A stretch of 64,000 nt of DNA from assembly GCA_963737285.1 (NCBI GenBank), contig CAVTRT010000002.1, positions 496,001-560,000 of the forward strand, given 5' to 3'. The notes beneath the pieces are model-generated. The model searched no databases. It saw only the letters and a program-made list of their open reading frames with translations, and was not told the origin of the DNA. Of this stretch, positions 34,277 through 42,858 are shown piece by piece. The first letter of the stretch is position 1; each line of letters starts with the position of its first letter. The translations under genes were made by a program, and so were the position numbers. This DNA is from Trebonia sp963737285. GTDB lineage: Bacteria > Actinomycetota > Actinomycetes > Streptosporangiales > Streptosporangiaceae.

Positions 34277-34693
34277 ATGACGGCAACAGGCATCGGAACA
34301 GGCGAGTCAGCACCCGGGCCCGTGCCGTCGTCCTGCCGGGTTCGCACGATCCTGGAGCGGATCGGCGACAAGTGGGCGATCTTCGTGGTCGACTGCCTGG
34401 GCGAAGGGCCGCGCCGGTTCACTGAACTGCACCGGGGCATCGACGGCATAACCGGGCGGATGCTCACCGTAACGCTGCGCGCGCTGGAGCGGGACGGCAT
34501 CATCAGCCGGACCGTGCACGCCGCCGTGCCGCCCCGCGTCGACTACGAGCTCACCCCACTTGGGTTGACCTTGCTAGACACGATCGGCCAACTGGTCGGC
34601 TGGGCGGTCGACCACAGCGGCGAGATCGAGGAGGCACGCGCCGACTACGACGCGCGTTCCTGCCCGCCCCCATGCTCCGAGGAGCCCTTGTAA
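34277..34693 (+). CDS. HxlR family transcriptional regulator
   Basis: 138 residues, winged helix: IGDKWAIFVVDCLGEGPRRFTEL, GITGRMLTVTLRALERDGII and RVDYELTPLG are classic HxlR/MarR-like features. Cys20 in SSCRVRTIL and Cys40 are possible redox sensors, as known for some family members. Divergent from yceI. The gene is followed directly by repeat copy B. Confidence 0.92.
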   Translation: MTATGIGTGESAPGPVPSSCRVRTILERIGDKWAIFVVDCLGEGPRRFTELHRGIDGITGRMLTVTLRALERDGIISRTVHAAVPPRVDYELTPLGLTLLDTIGQLVGWAVDHSGEIEEARADYDARSCPPPCSEEPL

Positions 34694-34706
34694 CGGCAGC
34701 GGCATG

Positions 34707-34800
34707 TACGCGATGTGCCATAGCTGCTGCTCCTGCGACAGCGCAGGCGCACCGCGTACACTCGCCGACCGCAGCGCCGATACCATCGCTGCTGGCGACG
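34707..34800 (+). repeat. Dispersed palindromic repeat, copy B
   Basis: About 94 bp. Its first half is an imperfect hairpin: GTACGCGATGTGCC (34707-34720) against GGCGCACCGCGTAC, 12 of 14 positions complementary. By eye about 88-90% identical to the reverse complement of copy C. It starts just after the hxlR stop. Confidence 0.75.
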
Positions 34801-34902
34801 CCCGACCGCGCAACTGGTCAGGGCGTAACGGCAGCCACAGGTCAGGCCCGGCCCGCTTGAGGCGGGCGCGGCGGGCCTCCCAGCCCGGCATGGCACGGTC
34901 GA

Positions 34903-35091
34903 CCGCAGCTTGGCGTGCAGCCATGGACCCTTGGTACTAATGACTTGGGCGAGCCGTTCCGGGGCGAGTGCAGGCGGGACGACCGCCGTCACCGTGGCAT
35001 CGCGCTCTACGGTGAGTCCCACGGTGCGTCGCTTCTCGCTGATCGTGACGTGAACTTCCAGGTCGCCGACCCGCAGCAGTCCAGGTTCCAT
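34903..35091 (-). pseudogene. YgjP-like (DUF45) metallopeptidase, N-terminal fragment
   Basis: The first ~63 residues match the N-terminus of YgjP/DUF45 proteins (VGDLEVHVTISEKRRTVGLTV, AVVPPALAPERLAQVI, GPWLHAKLR). After that the sequence loses similarity and the zinc-binding HExxH core is absent. The missing remainder is replaced by sequence carrying repeat copy B and a small hairpin (GCCCGC/GCGGGC at 34851-34867). Confidence 0.6.
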
Positions 35092-35210
35092 TCACGAACA
35101 GCACTTAACGAGCATGAAGATTGGCAAGCGCGTGCCACTGGCCTTCTGCGCTTTTCCCGGCCGACCCCTGCCTCATCCCGTGTCGGCTTCCGTAAGGGCC
35201 GGTGGCTTGC

Positions 35211-36464
35211 TCACGCCTGCGCTCCGGCGCGGCTGGCGAGCTCGCGCAGGCCGGCCGGGCGCGGCCCGGGTGCCTGGGCGATTGCCGTGAGCAGCGTCCG
35301 GAAGGACGTGCGGCGGATCTCCTCGGGCGCGTGCCGCTCGGCTGCCAGTAGTGCCCGGCATGCCTGGTCGGGGCGGCCGTGCTGCTGCCAGGCGCGGGCG
35401 GTGTCGACCAGGAACTTGGCGTGACGCTCGGGCGTGGGCAGCCAGGCCTGCGTAACGGCGCGGGCGTGCGTGAGGGTCGCGGCGGAGTCGCCGAGAGCGT
35501 TGTGGATGCCGATCTGGTAGACCTCGACGCCCGTCGCCGAGAACGCCGGGAGGGTGACTGCGCCGTCCGGCATCCGGGCGATGGCTGCACTGGCCTCGGC
35601 GATCAGGTCCAGGGCCTGGTGGCGGCGGCCGTTCTGGGCGCTGGCATAGGCGGCGGTGCACAGCAGGGAGCCGTAGGCGGCCAGCACGGGCACCGGCGGG
35701 TTCCCGTGGTCGGCGTCCAGGCTGAGGGCGGTGCGGGTCAGCATTGAGGTGGCCGCGTCGTAGTGGCCGAGCCTGCGCATCGCGATCGCGACCGCGCGGG
35801 ACGAGGCGGCGATCGTGGCGGGGTCCCCGCTGTCGTGAGCGGCGGTCAGGGCGCGGTCGGCGGCGACCCAGGCCATACCATCTTCTCCGGCTTTCTCCGC
35901 GAGGTCCGAGACCAGGATGTACGTGCCGGCGATGGTCACGGAGGCCGTCGTGCTTGCCGCCCCGGACGCTGCGTCCGCGCGGCTGGCTGATGCGGCGGCG
36001 ACCAGGCCGGGCAGCCTTCCGGCGAGTGCCTGGTACCGGCAGGCGCTGAAGGCCTGCCGTGCCGCCGCCACGCGCGCCTCCAGCGTCCCGGCGGGGACAG
36101 GCGCGGCATGTCCCGGGGCGGACGACAGGATCTCCCCGATCGCGGCCGTTACCGGATCAGGCCTTGCGGCAGCCGCCCAGGGGACGGGCAGCAGGGCAGC
36201 TGCGGACACGCCGGCCAGCCCGGTCAAGAGTTCGCGCCTGAGCACCTCACCCTCCAGTCCCGGCCGTGCCGGCGTGGCCTTTGACGCCACAGGAGCGGGC
36301 GGATGGCCCGGAATCCGGAGACCAGCACCAAGGATCGCCAGGGGAACGCCGGACTTCGCGGCCACAGCGCGGATCATGGCGACGTCAGTCCCGGCGCGGC
36401 TGCCGGTCTCGAGCCTGGAGATGGTGGACCGGGAGTACCCGGAGGTCAGGCGGCATTGCGCACC
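35211..36464 (-). pseudogene. 5'-truncated XRE-type regulator with TPR-like sensor part
   Basis: Open frame without a usable start. It begins with the second half of a helix-turn-helix (TSGYSRSTISRLETGSRAGT, then MIRAVAAKSGVPLAILG), followed by about 330 residues of Ala-rich helical repeats (ADRALTAAHDSGDPATIAA, SRAVAIAMRRLGHYDAATSM, ALDLIAEASAAIARMPDG), typical of actinomycete XRE regulators. The first helices of the DNA-binding domain are missing, because the frame closes inside the upstream small gene. The only ATG (36377) lies after the recognition helix. Probably inactive unless a CTG is used. Confidence 0.6.
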
Positions 36465-36706
36465 TCGTGCTTCTTCCCGTCGCGGCCGATGACATCATCA
36501 GGGGCGAAGAGCTTGAGGAAGTGCGTGTCGAGCTGCTGCGACGTGCTGGCTTCGAATCCGCACGAGCAAGTGAGCCGGTCAAGTTCCTCGTGGACCCGGC
36601 CGTCGTTGCCGGTGCCGTCGTCAGCCCCGAAGACCAGTAGCAGATGATCGATCATCTCCTCGTCATCGAGTTCGGCAAAGCCGCAAGAGCACTGGACCCT
36701 GATCAT
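36446..36706 (-). CDS. Small protein with duplicated CSCGF metal-site motif
   Basis: 86 residues made of two similar halves: VQCSCGFAELDDEEMIDHLL...FGADDGTGNDGRVHEE and LTCSCGFEASTSQQLDTHFL...FAPDDVIGRDGKKHE. Each has CxCGF followed by an H-containing helix and a D-D-x-x-G-x-D-G-x-x-H tail, suggesting a small zinc-binding unit that arose by duplication. ATG at 36706 preceded by AAGGTGA. It overlaps the truncated regulator frame by 19 bp. Family not known to me. Confidence 0.6.
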   Translation of the reverse strand: MIRVQCSCGFAELDDEEMIDHLLLVFGADDGTGNDGRVHEELDRLTCSCGFEASTSQQLDTHFLKLFAPDDVIGRDGKKHEVRNAA

Positions 36707-36919
36707 GTCATCACCTTTCCTTGCGCGTGACTAGCTGGGAAAACCTGTCCGACGATCTTGAGCAGCGGACTCGACTCGTCGGCTATGGCTAGGACCCTTA
36801 CCTGGCCGCGATCGCCGGTAAGGTGAGCCACTAGGCCGCCGTCGGACTGGTGGGTTATGGCGGCCCGTTCGGCCCAGCGCTCTTTAGCAGGGCGCTCACG
36901 CGCATCTGTTCTGCCCTGG

Positions 36920-37147
36920 TCATGACGCCCACATCTCCCGGGAGAACCGCCAGTCGACTTCGCCCTGGTCGGTAAGCGTGCCAGTCCAGCCGGAACCTAG
37001 CGTGTGGCTTTGCCCGTATTCGCTGTTCACCTTCACGACGCGCGCTGTCAGGCCGGGCTGGAGGTGCGATTCCGCATGCGCTCTGGCGCGTTCCGAGCTA
37101 TCGGTGATGCCCTGCCAGTTCCCGGCTTTCCAGTCCCACATGTCCAT
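36920..37147 (-). CDS. Small hypothetical protein cut off from its own promoter by IS66
   Basis: 75 residues from ATG 37147: MDMWDWKAGNWQGITDSSER, then RVVKVNSEYGQSHTLGSGW and VDWRFSREMWAS. No known family. The IS66 left end begins at 37155, only 7 bp upstream of the start. Joining the flanks across the element (one copy of the 8-bp duplication removed) restores GAGGGA about 7 nt before this ATG, so the element sits between ribosome binding site and start codon. The element end itself offers GGGGGA and an ATG (37162), which could add five residues. Confidence 0.6.
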   Translation of the reverse strand: MDMWDWKAGNWQGITDSSERARAHAESHLQPGLTARVVKVNSEYGQSHTLGSGWTGTLTDQGEVDWRFSREMWAS

Positions 37148-37154
37148 GCTGGCG

Positions 37155-38819
37155 GTAAGCATTCACGTCCCCCAGTCGGCGTTTTAGGCAACGGTGGATC
37201 TGCGCTGGACAGGGTCACGTTTTCGCTGCGGTAGCGGGGTTTGCGTGCCTGGGCGTGCTGGCTGCGGGGACGATGGCTGCCGTGACCGGGACCGCGCCTG
37301 ATGGTGATCTCGCCGTGGTGGCTGAGCTTCAGGGCTTGCTGATCGAGATCCTGGAGAAGCGGAACGCCGAGCTGACGGCGCAGGTCACGGACCTGTCGGA
37401 GCGGCTGGCGAGACTTGAGCGGGCCGTGTCGCGGAACTCGGGGAACTCCGGCATGCCTCCGTCGGCCGATGACCTGCCGGGCAGGAAGGCCCCGGAGCCG
37501 AGGCCGAAGCGCGGCGGCGGGAAGAAGCAGGGCAAGCAGCCCGGCGCTCCCGGGGCGCACCTGGCCTGGAGCGAGGACCCGGACGACACCAAGCCGCTGT
37601 TCCCGCAGGGCGCCTGCGCGTGCGGGCGGGATCTAGCGGACGCGGACGACCTTGGGGTAGTCGCGTCGCACCAGCTCATGGACACCCCGGCGGTCACCGC
37701 GGTCCTCACGCAGTACGACGGGCACGCGGTCGCGTGCCGCTGCGGGCGGGTGCACGCCGCGGCTCCGCCGGCCGGGGCCGGCGAGGCAGGCACCGTCACC
37801 TACGGGCCGAGCCTGCAGGCCTGGTGCGTGTTCCTGCTGGTCATGCACCACGTCCCGGTCGAGCGGTGCGCCGCGATCATCGAGGCGCTGACCGGGCCCG
37901 CCCCTCCGACGGGTTCGTCCACTCCATGATCGCCCGCGCCGCGAAGGCGGTCCGCGCGGTGAACATGCTGATCCGCGCCCTGGTCATCACCGCGTCGGTG
38001 CTGTGCGCCGACGAGACCCCGATCCGGGTCGGCCCCGGGCCGAAGACGCGCAAGAAGTACCTGCTCGTGGCCTGCACGAGCCTGCTGACCTACTTCTTCC
38101 TCGGCGACCGGTCCATGAAGACGTTCGACGCGTTCGTGTTCCCGGACCTGTCCGCCGCGGTACTGGTCCATGACCGCTACCAGAATTACGACGCGATCCC
38201 CGGCGTCCTGCACCAGCTGTGCACCCAGCACCTCCTGCGTGATCTCGAGGACGCCGCGCAGTCCTGCCCGGACGCCGTGTGGCCAGGCCAGGCGATGGAC
38301 GCGCTGCGCGCCCTGATCCACGCCGCGAACACCGCCCGCGCGAACGGCCTGGCCGCCGTCCCGGACGGTGATATCGCCGCTGACCTGGTCCTCTTCCGCA
38401 ACGCCGTCCGCGTCGGCCTGTCGGAGGTCCGCCCGGTGCCCGGCGCGAAAAGCAAGCAGAAACCCGGCCGCAGCCTGCTGGAATGCCTCCGGGACCGGGA
38501 GGCAGACGTGCTGCGGTTCCTGGGCGACCTGCGGATCCCGCCGACCTCCAATCAGGCCGAGCGCGACCTGCGCCCGTCGAAGACCCAGCAGAAGATCTCC
38601 GGCCGGCTCCGCTCCGAGACCGCCACCCGCAACCGGTACGCCATCCGCGGCTACCTCGACACCGCCCGCAAGCACGGTGCCGACGTCATGACCGCCATCC
38701 GCGACGCCCTCACCGGAAACCCCTGGATGCCGCCCATTCCCGCATGAGCACAACCCCGCCTGCCAACGGTCACGCAACGCAATAGGAAATCACGCAGCGG
38801 GGCAGAGGTGAATGCTTAC
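37155..38819 (+). mobile_element. Complete IS66 family insertion sequence with 8-bp target duplication
   Basis: 1,665 bp. The left end GTAAGCATTCACGTCCCCC and the right end (reverse complement GTAAGCATTCACCTCTGCC) form terminal inverted repeats beginning GTAAGC, the IS66 hallmark. The flanking octamers TGCTGGCG at 37147-37154 and 38820-38827 are identical, as expected for IS66 target duplication. It carries one transposase (tnpC type) and no tnpA/tnpB accessory genes. Exact duplication points to a fairly recent insertion. Confidence 0.95.
37255..38747 (+). CDS. IS66 family transposase (one frameshift)
   Basis: About 497 residues. N-terminal leucine-zipper-like coiled coil (LQGLLIEILEKRNAEL, VTDLSERLARLE), a SRNSGNSGMPPSADD linker, a basic zinc-finger part (CACGRDL and CRCGRVH), then the DDE domain: CADETPIRV, VLVHDRYQNYD, and the Glu in PPTSNQAERDLRPSKTQQKISG. 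The first ~220 residues and the rest are in different frames; at about 37905 a C seems missing in GCCCCTCC (LTGPAP-SDGFVHSMIARAA). With that base restored the enzyme is complete. Confidence 0.85.
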
Positions 38820-38827
38820 TGCTGGCG

Positions 38828-39112
38828 TCCCTCGCGATTGCGACCCTAGGGATTGCGCCGCCGACCCCTGGACCTAGATGCCCACTAGAGTCCCGATTGC
38901 TCGCGGGGCCGACGACGTGTAGCCAGATTGCCGCAAGGCAGTTAGTATGGGATAGGGGAATAAGTATCTCGCCCTAGAGAATATAGGTGCGCCGCGGCCG
39001 GTGATAACCGTGCGATCCGGAGTAATAATCGAGGAACGCGAGTAATAACTACTCGGGCGTGCGTGACGATAGTTGACAGAATTGCAGTCGAGAGGAACGG
39101 GAGTGATCGGCA
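38828..39112. other. Intergenic region: former leader of the gene at 36920-37147
   Basis: 285 bp, clearly more A/T-rich than its surroundings, with GAGTAATAA repeated at 39018 and 39041. Its left edge TCCCTC is the reverse complement of GAGGGA, the ribosome binding site that belonged to the gene now beyond the IS66 element. It should also hold the promoter of the regulator at 39113. No supported coding frame. Confidence 0.5.
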
Positions 39113-39725
39113 GTGCCAGAGCCAACCAACGCCAAGCCGTTCGGTGACCTGCTTCGAGCGTTCCGCGAGGAAGCCGGACTTTCGCAGACAGACCTGGCAA
39201 AAGCCGCTTATTGCTCACAGTCCTTGATCAGCGGCCTGGAGAACGGCATGAAGGGGACTCGCATGGAGACTATCCAGGCCATCGACGGCACGGTAGGCGC
39301 CAAGGGCAAGTTGGTCGCCATCTGGCCCGTCACGGCATCCGACCTGGCAGCAGGAAAATCCGCCACTGTCGTGGTTCATCATTGACGAGGCAGCGCTATA
39401 TCGGCCGCACGGCGGCAAGGAAGTAATGCGCGCACAGCTCATGCGGCTGGAAAACGCGGCGGAGCAGCCAGGGATCTTCGTACAGGTAATTCCGTTCTCG
39501 AATGTTCGCCATCCAGGCTTTGAAGGACCGCTGCGCATCATGCAATTCACGGACAGGCCTCCTATCTGGTACACTGAGGGCTTGGTCAGCTCAGGCAGGC
39601 TATCCGACGCGAAAGATGAAGTATTGGCGCAGATGATAAAGTTCGATCTAATCCGCGCGGCAGCACTCCCACCTGAGCAGTCGGCAGAGTTCATCGCTTC
39701 GGTGAGGGGTTCGCGTTATGAGTGA
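39113..39725 (+). pseudogene. XRE/DUF5753 regulator with internal deletion and frame break
   Basis: N-terminal helix-turn-helix (FGDLLRAFREEAGLSQTDLA, SLISGLENGMKG) starting at GTG 39113, which has GGGAG upstream. Then about 80-90 residues of the usual DUF5753 domain are missing: after AAGKSATVV the frame shifts and continues as WFIIDEAALYRPHGGKEVMR, VQVIPFSNVRHPGFEGP and PPIWYTEG. In intact relatives these pieces are separated by the ligand-sensing core. The 3' end overlaps the DUF397 gene by 8 bp, as in intact pairs. Likely a remnant. Confidence 0.7.
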
Positions 39726-39891
39726 TCTCAAGTGGATCAAATCGTCATACTCGGGGGCAGAGGGAAATAACTGCGTGGAAATAGCCGCCCTGCCCAACAA
39801 TGGTCGGGCAATCCGCGACAGCAAGAACTCGGATGGCCCGATTCTCGTGCTGACTGCTGGACAGTGGAACGAACTGGTCAAATCCCTGTAA
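39718..39891 (+). CDS. DUF397 protein
   Basis: 57 residues: SDLKWIKSSYSGAEGNNCVEIA, AIRDSKNSDGPILVLT and QWNELVKSL are the full DUF397 pattern (W-K-S-S-x-S-...-C-V-E, V-R-D-S-K). It overlaps the preceding regulator (ATG inside its end), the typical layout of actinomycete XRE-DUF5753/DUF397 pairs such as BldB/WhiJ-type systems. Small cytosolic protein thought to partner the regulator; the partner here looks broken. Confidence 0.9.
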   Translation: MSDLKWIKSSYSGAEGNNCVEIAALPNNGRAIRDSKNSDGPILVLTAGQWNELVKSL

Positions 39892-39906
39892 CAGACTCCT
39901 CGCGGC

Positions 39907-39997
39907 GTCAGCAGCGATGGTACCGGCGCTGCGGTCGGCAGGTGTATGCGGTGCGCCTGTGCTGTCGCGGGAGCGGCAGTGATGGCACATTGCGTAC
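39907..39997 (-). repeat. Dispersed palindromic repeat, copy C
   Basis: About 91 bp; its reverse complement begins GTACGCAATGTGCCATCAC and ends in CCATCGCTGCTG, matching copy B throughout. It lies between the 3' ends of the DUF397 gene and the convergent SnoaL-like gene. Confidence 0.75.
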
Positions 39998-40065
39998 AAA
40001 TCCTCGTTACGGCAATGCCACCAACGCGGTCCCTGGAGTACGCGACAACTTGAGGCACACGACAA

Positions 40066-40673
40066 CTACGGCGCGACCGGCTGGCCGGCCAGCCAGGCGG
40101 CCCCCCGCGCGTAGAGGGCCTCAACCTCCGGGCCGCGCAGGCCTGGCATGTCGGTCTTCACTGGGTATCCGGCCTGGACCTGCAGGTAGGCGAGGTAGCG
40201 ATAGCCCTCGGGGTACCGCGCCAGCAGTTCGGGGTCGAGCTTGACCGTTGCGCCCGGCTCGACGGGGTCGAGCCGGTCCTTTTCGTAGATCGGCTGGCGC
40301 AAGACGATGGCCCACTTGCCATCGCGCTTGGCGAAGAAGTCGTAGAACCGTCCCGTGCACGCGACGTCGCACGCCACCCCGTGCACCAGGCCGCGCTGCA
40401 TGATCGTCATGCGCGTCTGCGAGATCGCCCGCGTCCCGTTCACCGTCGCCTGGCTCGCCCCGGTGAAGTGCGCGATGTTGACGCCCTTGGCGAATCCCTC
40501 CTGGCTGACCCGGATGAAGTCGTCCCGGGGCCCTGGAACCAGGTAGCCATCATGTACCCGTCCTCGTGCCACTGATCGCGGAACCGCTCCCAGTCAGCGG
40601 AGTCCCGTGCGATCACCCAAGACTCAACGACATCCCTGATAGCAAGCCGGTCAGTCAGTGTCTCATCACCCAT
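40066..40673 (-). CDS. SnoaL-like / NTF2-like protein (one frameshift)
   Basis: About 202 residues. N-terminal part: LTDRLAIRDVVESWVIARDSADWERF and QWHEDGYMMATWFQGP; after a one-base shift near 40530: RDDFIRVSQEGFAKGVNIAHF, the CTGRFYDFFAKRDGKWAIVLRQ strand and YEKDRLDPVEPG. Typical alpha+beta barrel of the polyketide-cyclase/steroid-isomerase group. A C seems missing in the run before GGGACGAC. ATG at 40673. Ligand unknown; probably intact in the organism. Confidence 0.72.
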
Positions 40674-40775
40674 AAGCCTGTTTTACACCCGGACCCACCG
40701 AACCCCCCGCCCTGCCCGCCCCCTCAAGTCCCTGCCCCATCGAGCCGCTTGCGCAGGGCCCGCTAGGGTCACCGT

Positions 40776-41575
40776 GTGGAGTCGGTGAGTTTTGACCGGG
40801 CAGCTGAGTACTACGACGCGACACGGGCGCTGCCTGATGCGGCCATGGCGGAATTGCTGGGTGTCCTCCTGCCCGAGCTAGCGGAGCGCCAGCCGTGCCT
40901 GGAGATCGGGGTGGGGACCGGGCGGATCGCGCTGCCACTGCATGACCGGGGGATCGCGATGGCCGGGATGGACATCGCGGAGGCGATGCTGCGGCGGCTG
41001 ATCGGCAACGCCGGGGGCGCGGCGGGCTTCCCGTTGCTGCTCGCGGACGCGACGCGGCTGCCGCTGCCGGACGGGTCGTTCGGGTCCGTGCTGGCGGTGC
41101 ACGTCCTGCACCTGATTCCCACCTGGCGCGATGCCGTCGAGGAGGCGTTCCGGGTGCTGCGGCCGGGTGGCGTGCTGATCGCCTCGTTTCCGGGCGGGAG
41201 CGCTCACCCCCGACGCACTGGGCCCGGTGCGTCCACCCCGTGGGCCGCCGTGCTCCGGGAGGCATCCCAACGGCACGGTGTCGTCCGGACCGATCGCGGT
41301 GCCCACGCCCCTGAGGAGGTGGCAGACTACCTCCGGCACCGGGCGACGGCACGGCGGCTGCCGACAGTCCGGGTCAATGAGCCCGCACCCTCGACCAGAC
41401 CCTGCGCCACCTCGAAGGGCAGCTGTACTCGTGGACGTGGCCGTACTCGCGGGAGCAGGTCCTCGCCGCCGGTGCCGAGATCCGCACGTGGGCGGCGCGG
41501 GAGGGCGTCTGCCTCGATGAGGAGCACCCGATCGAGTCCACCTTGGAGTGGTGGGCGTTCGAGCTGGCCTATTGA
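40776..41575 (+). CDS. Class I SAM-dependent methyltransferase (one frameshift)
   Basis: GTG at 40776. Motif I CLEIGVGTGRIALPL, MAGMDIAEAML, DATRLPLPDGSFGSVLAVHVLHLIPTW split over motifs II-III, and FRVLRPGGVLIASFPGG. Near 41385 the frame changes; the tail then reads TLDQTLRHLEGQLYSWTWPY, EQVLAAGAEIRTWAAREG and STLEWWAFELAY before TGA at 41573-41575. This tail is standard for the family, so one base is missing in the sequence. It overlaps the convergent Nudix stop by 7 bp. Confidence 0.75.
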
Positions 41576-42144
41576 CGGGCTAGGGCTTGCTCGGCGCGGT
41601 CGAGGGTCACCGTGATGTTGTTCGTGCCGACGAGCTCGCGAGCCTGCGCGAAAGTCAGCCAGCGCAGCGGGGCGTCCGGGTTCTCCGGGCGAATCGAGCC
41701 GGGCTGCTGGGTGGCGAACAGGTACCGCAGGTCGGCGTGGTGATGGGCGGGCTCGCCCTTGCCCGGCGCAACGTCGCAGATCACGACGTGCCACAGCCGC
41801 GGGTCCGGCCACGGAGCGAGGTCGGACAGTCCGGTTTCCTCCTGCGCCTCACGCAAGGCGACGGCCAGGGGATCGGTCTCCCCCGGGTCGCCATGCCCGC
41901 CCACCTGCAGCCACTTACCCTGCCGCTGGTGCCACCGCAGCAGCACCTTGCCGCTGGCCGGGTCCACCACCAGCGCGGACGCGGTCAGATGCAATGGCGT
42001 GTCCCGCGACCAGGCATTCCCCTCGCCCGTCACCAGCTGGCGGACCCGTTCGACGTCGGCAGCCTCGGTCTCGCCGACCGGCTCATAGCCGTCAAGCCAT
42101 TCGGTTGTCACACGGCCATCTTGCCATGCCCTGACGGCTGACAC
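41569..42144 (-). CDS. Nudix hydrolase
   Basis: 191 residues. Nudix box GGHGDPGETDPLAVALREA followed by QEETGL fits G-x5-E-x7-REUxEExGU. The HLTASALVVDPASGKVLLRWH strand precedes it. Hydrolyses a nucleoside diphosphate linked to another moiety; substrate not predictable. ATG at 42144; GTG at 42111 is an alternative start. Convergent with the methyltransferase. Confidence 0.9.
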   Translation of the reverse strand: MSAVRAWQDGRVTTEWLDGYEPVGETEAADVERVRQLVTGEGNAWSRDTPLHLTASALVVDPASGKVLLRWHQRQGKWLQVGGHGDPGETDPLAVALREAQEETGLSDLAPWPDPRLWHVVICDVAPGKGEPAHHHADLRYLFATQQPGSIRPENPDAPLRWLTFAQARELVGTNNITVTLDRAEQALARQ

Positions 42145-42273
42145 TGTTCATCGATTCGGTGGGCTGAACGCAGGCGCGGGGGGTGAAGAAGCAGGACACT
42201 GTACTTTGCGGATTATTGGGGCCGAGTCGCGGCGATCGGCGCTCGGACAAGGCAGGGCGAGCACGAGGAGGAC

Positions 42274-42858
42274 ATGAGGGCCGTGGCAGGACAGTTCATC
42301 GGGAAGTTGCTGAAGAACAAGCGCGCTGATGCGTCGCTGATGGCATGGAACCGGCCGAACCTGGCGGGACCGGAGACGCTGGCCGTGACCAGTGAGGCGT
42401 TCGAGGACGGAGCTGCCCTACCGCTGCCGCACGCGGGGCGCAGGCTCGGTGGCGCGGACTTGTCGCCGGACCTGACCTGGCCCGCCGCGCCCGCGCAGAC
42501 GGCGCAGATCCTGCTGGTCGTCGAGGACATCGACTCCCCCTTTCGGCAGCCGATCGTGCACGCCATCGCGCTGATCGACCCGGCGGTCACGGTGCTTGAC
42601 CCGGGCGCGCTGTCGGGAAGCAGGCCTGGCGTGGGCGTCCGGATGCTGCGGTCCTTCATCGGGCGCGGCTACCGGGGACCCGGGCCAATCCCAGGGCACG
42701 GGCCGCATCGGTACGCGTTTCAGGTGTTCGCGCTCGGCACCGAGGTCCGCGCCGCCGGCGGAGTGCGACTGGAGACGCTGAAGCCTGGGGCGGTGCTTGG
42801 GACTGTGGGAAGTCCCGTTCTGGCGAAGGGGAAGATAGTGGGGACGTACGAGCGGTGA
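42274..42858 (+). CDS. YbhB/YbcL family (PEBP, Raf kinase inhibitor-like) protein
   Basis: 194 residues. PEBP ligand-site motifs: VVEDIDSPFRQPIVHAIA and GYRGPGPIPGHGPHRYAFQVFAL; LSPDLTWPAAP earlier. Cytosolic; ligand unknown. The stop overlaps the next gene start (GTGA), so it is coupled to the MOSC protein. Confidence 0.88.
   Translation: MRAVAGQFIGKLLKNKRADASLMAWNRPNLAGPETLAVTSEAFEDGAALPLPHAGRRLGGADLSPDLTWPAAPAQTAQILLVVEDIDSPFRQPIVHAIALIDPAVTVLDPGALSGSRPGVGVRMLRSFIGRGYRGPGPIPGHGPHRYAFQVFALGTEVRAAGGVRLETLKPGAVLGTVGSPVLAKGKIVGTYER

Noticed and set aside
38874..39218. Minus-strand frame between IS66 and the broken regulator
   Set aside because: It overlaps the start of the plus-strand helix-turn-helix gene, has no ribosome binding site and no domain.
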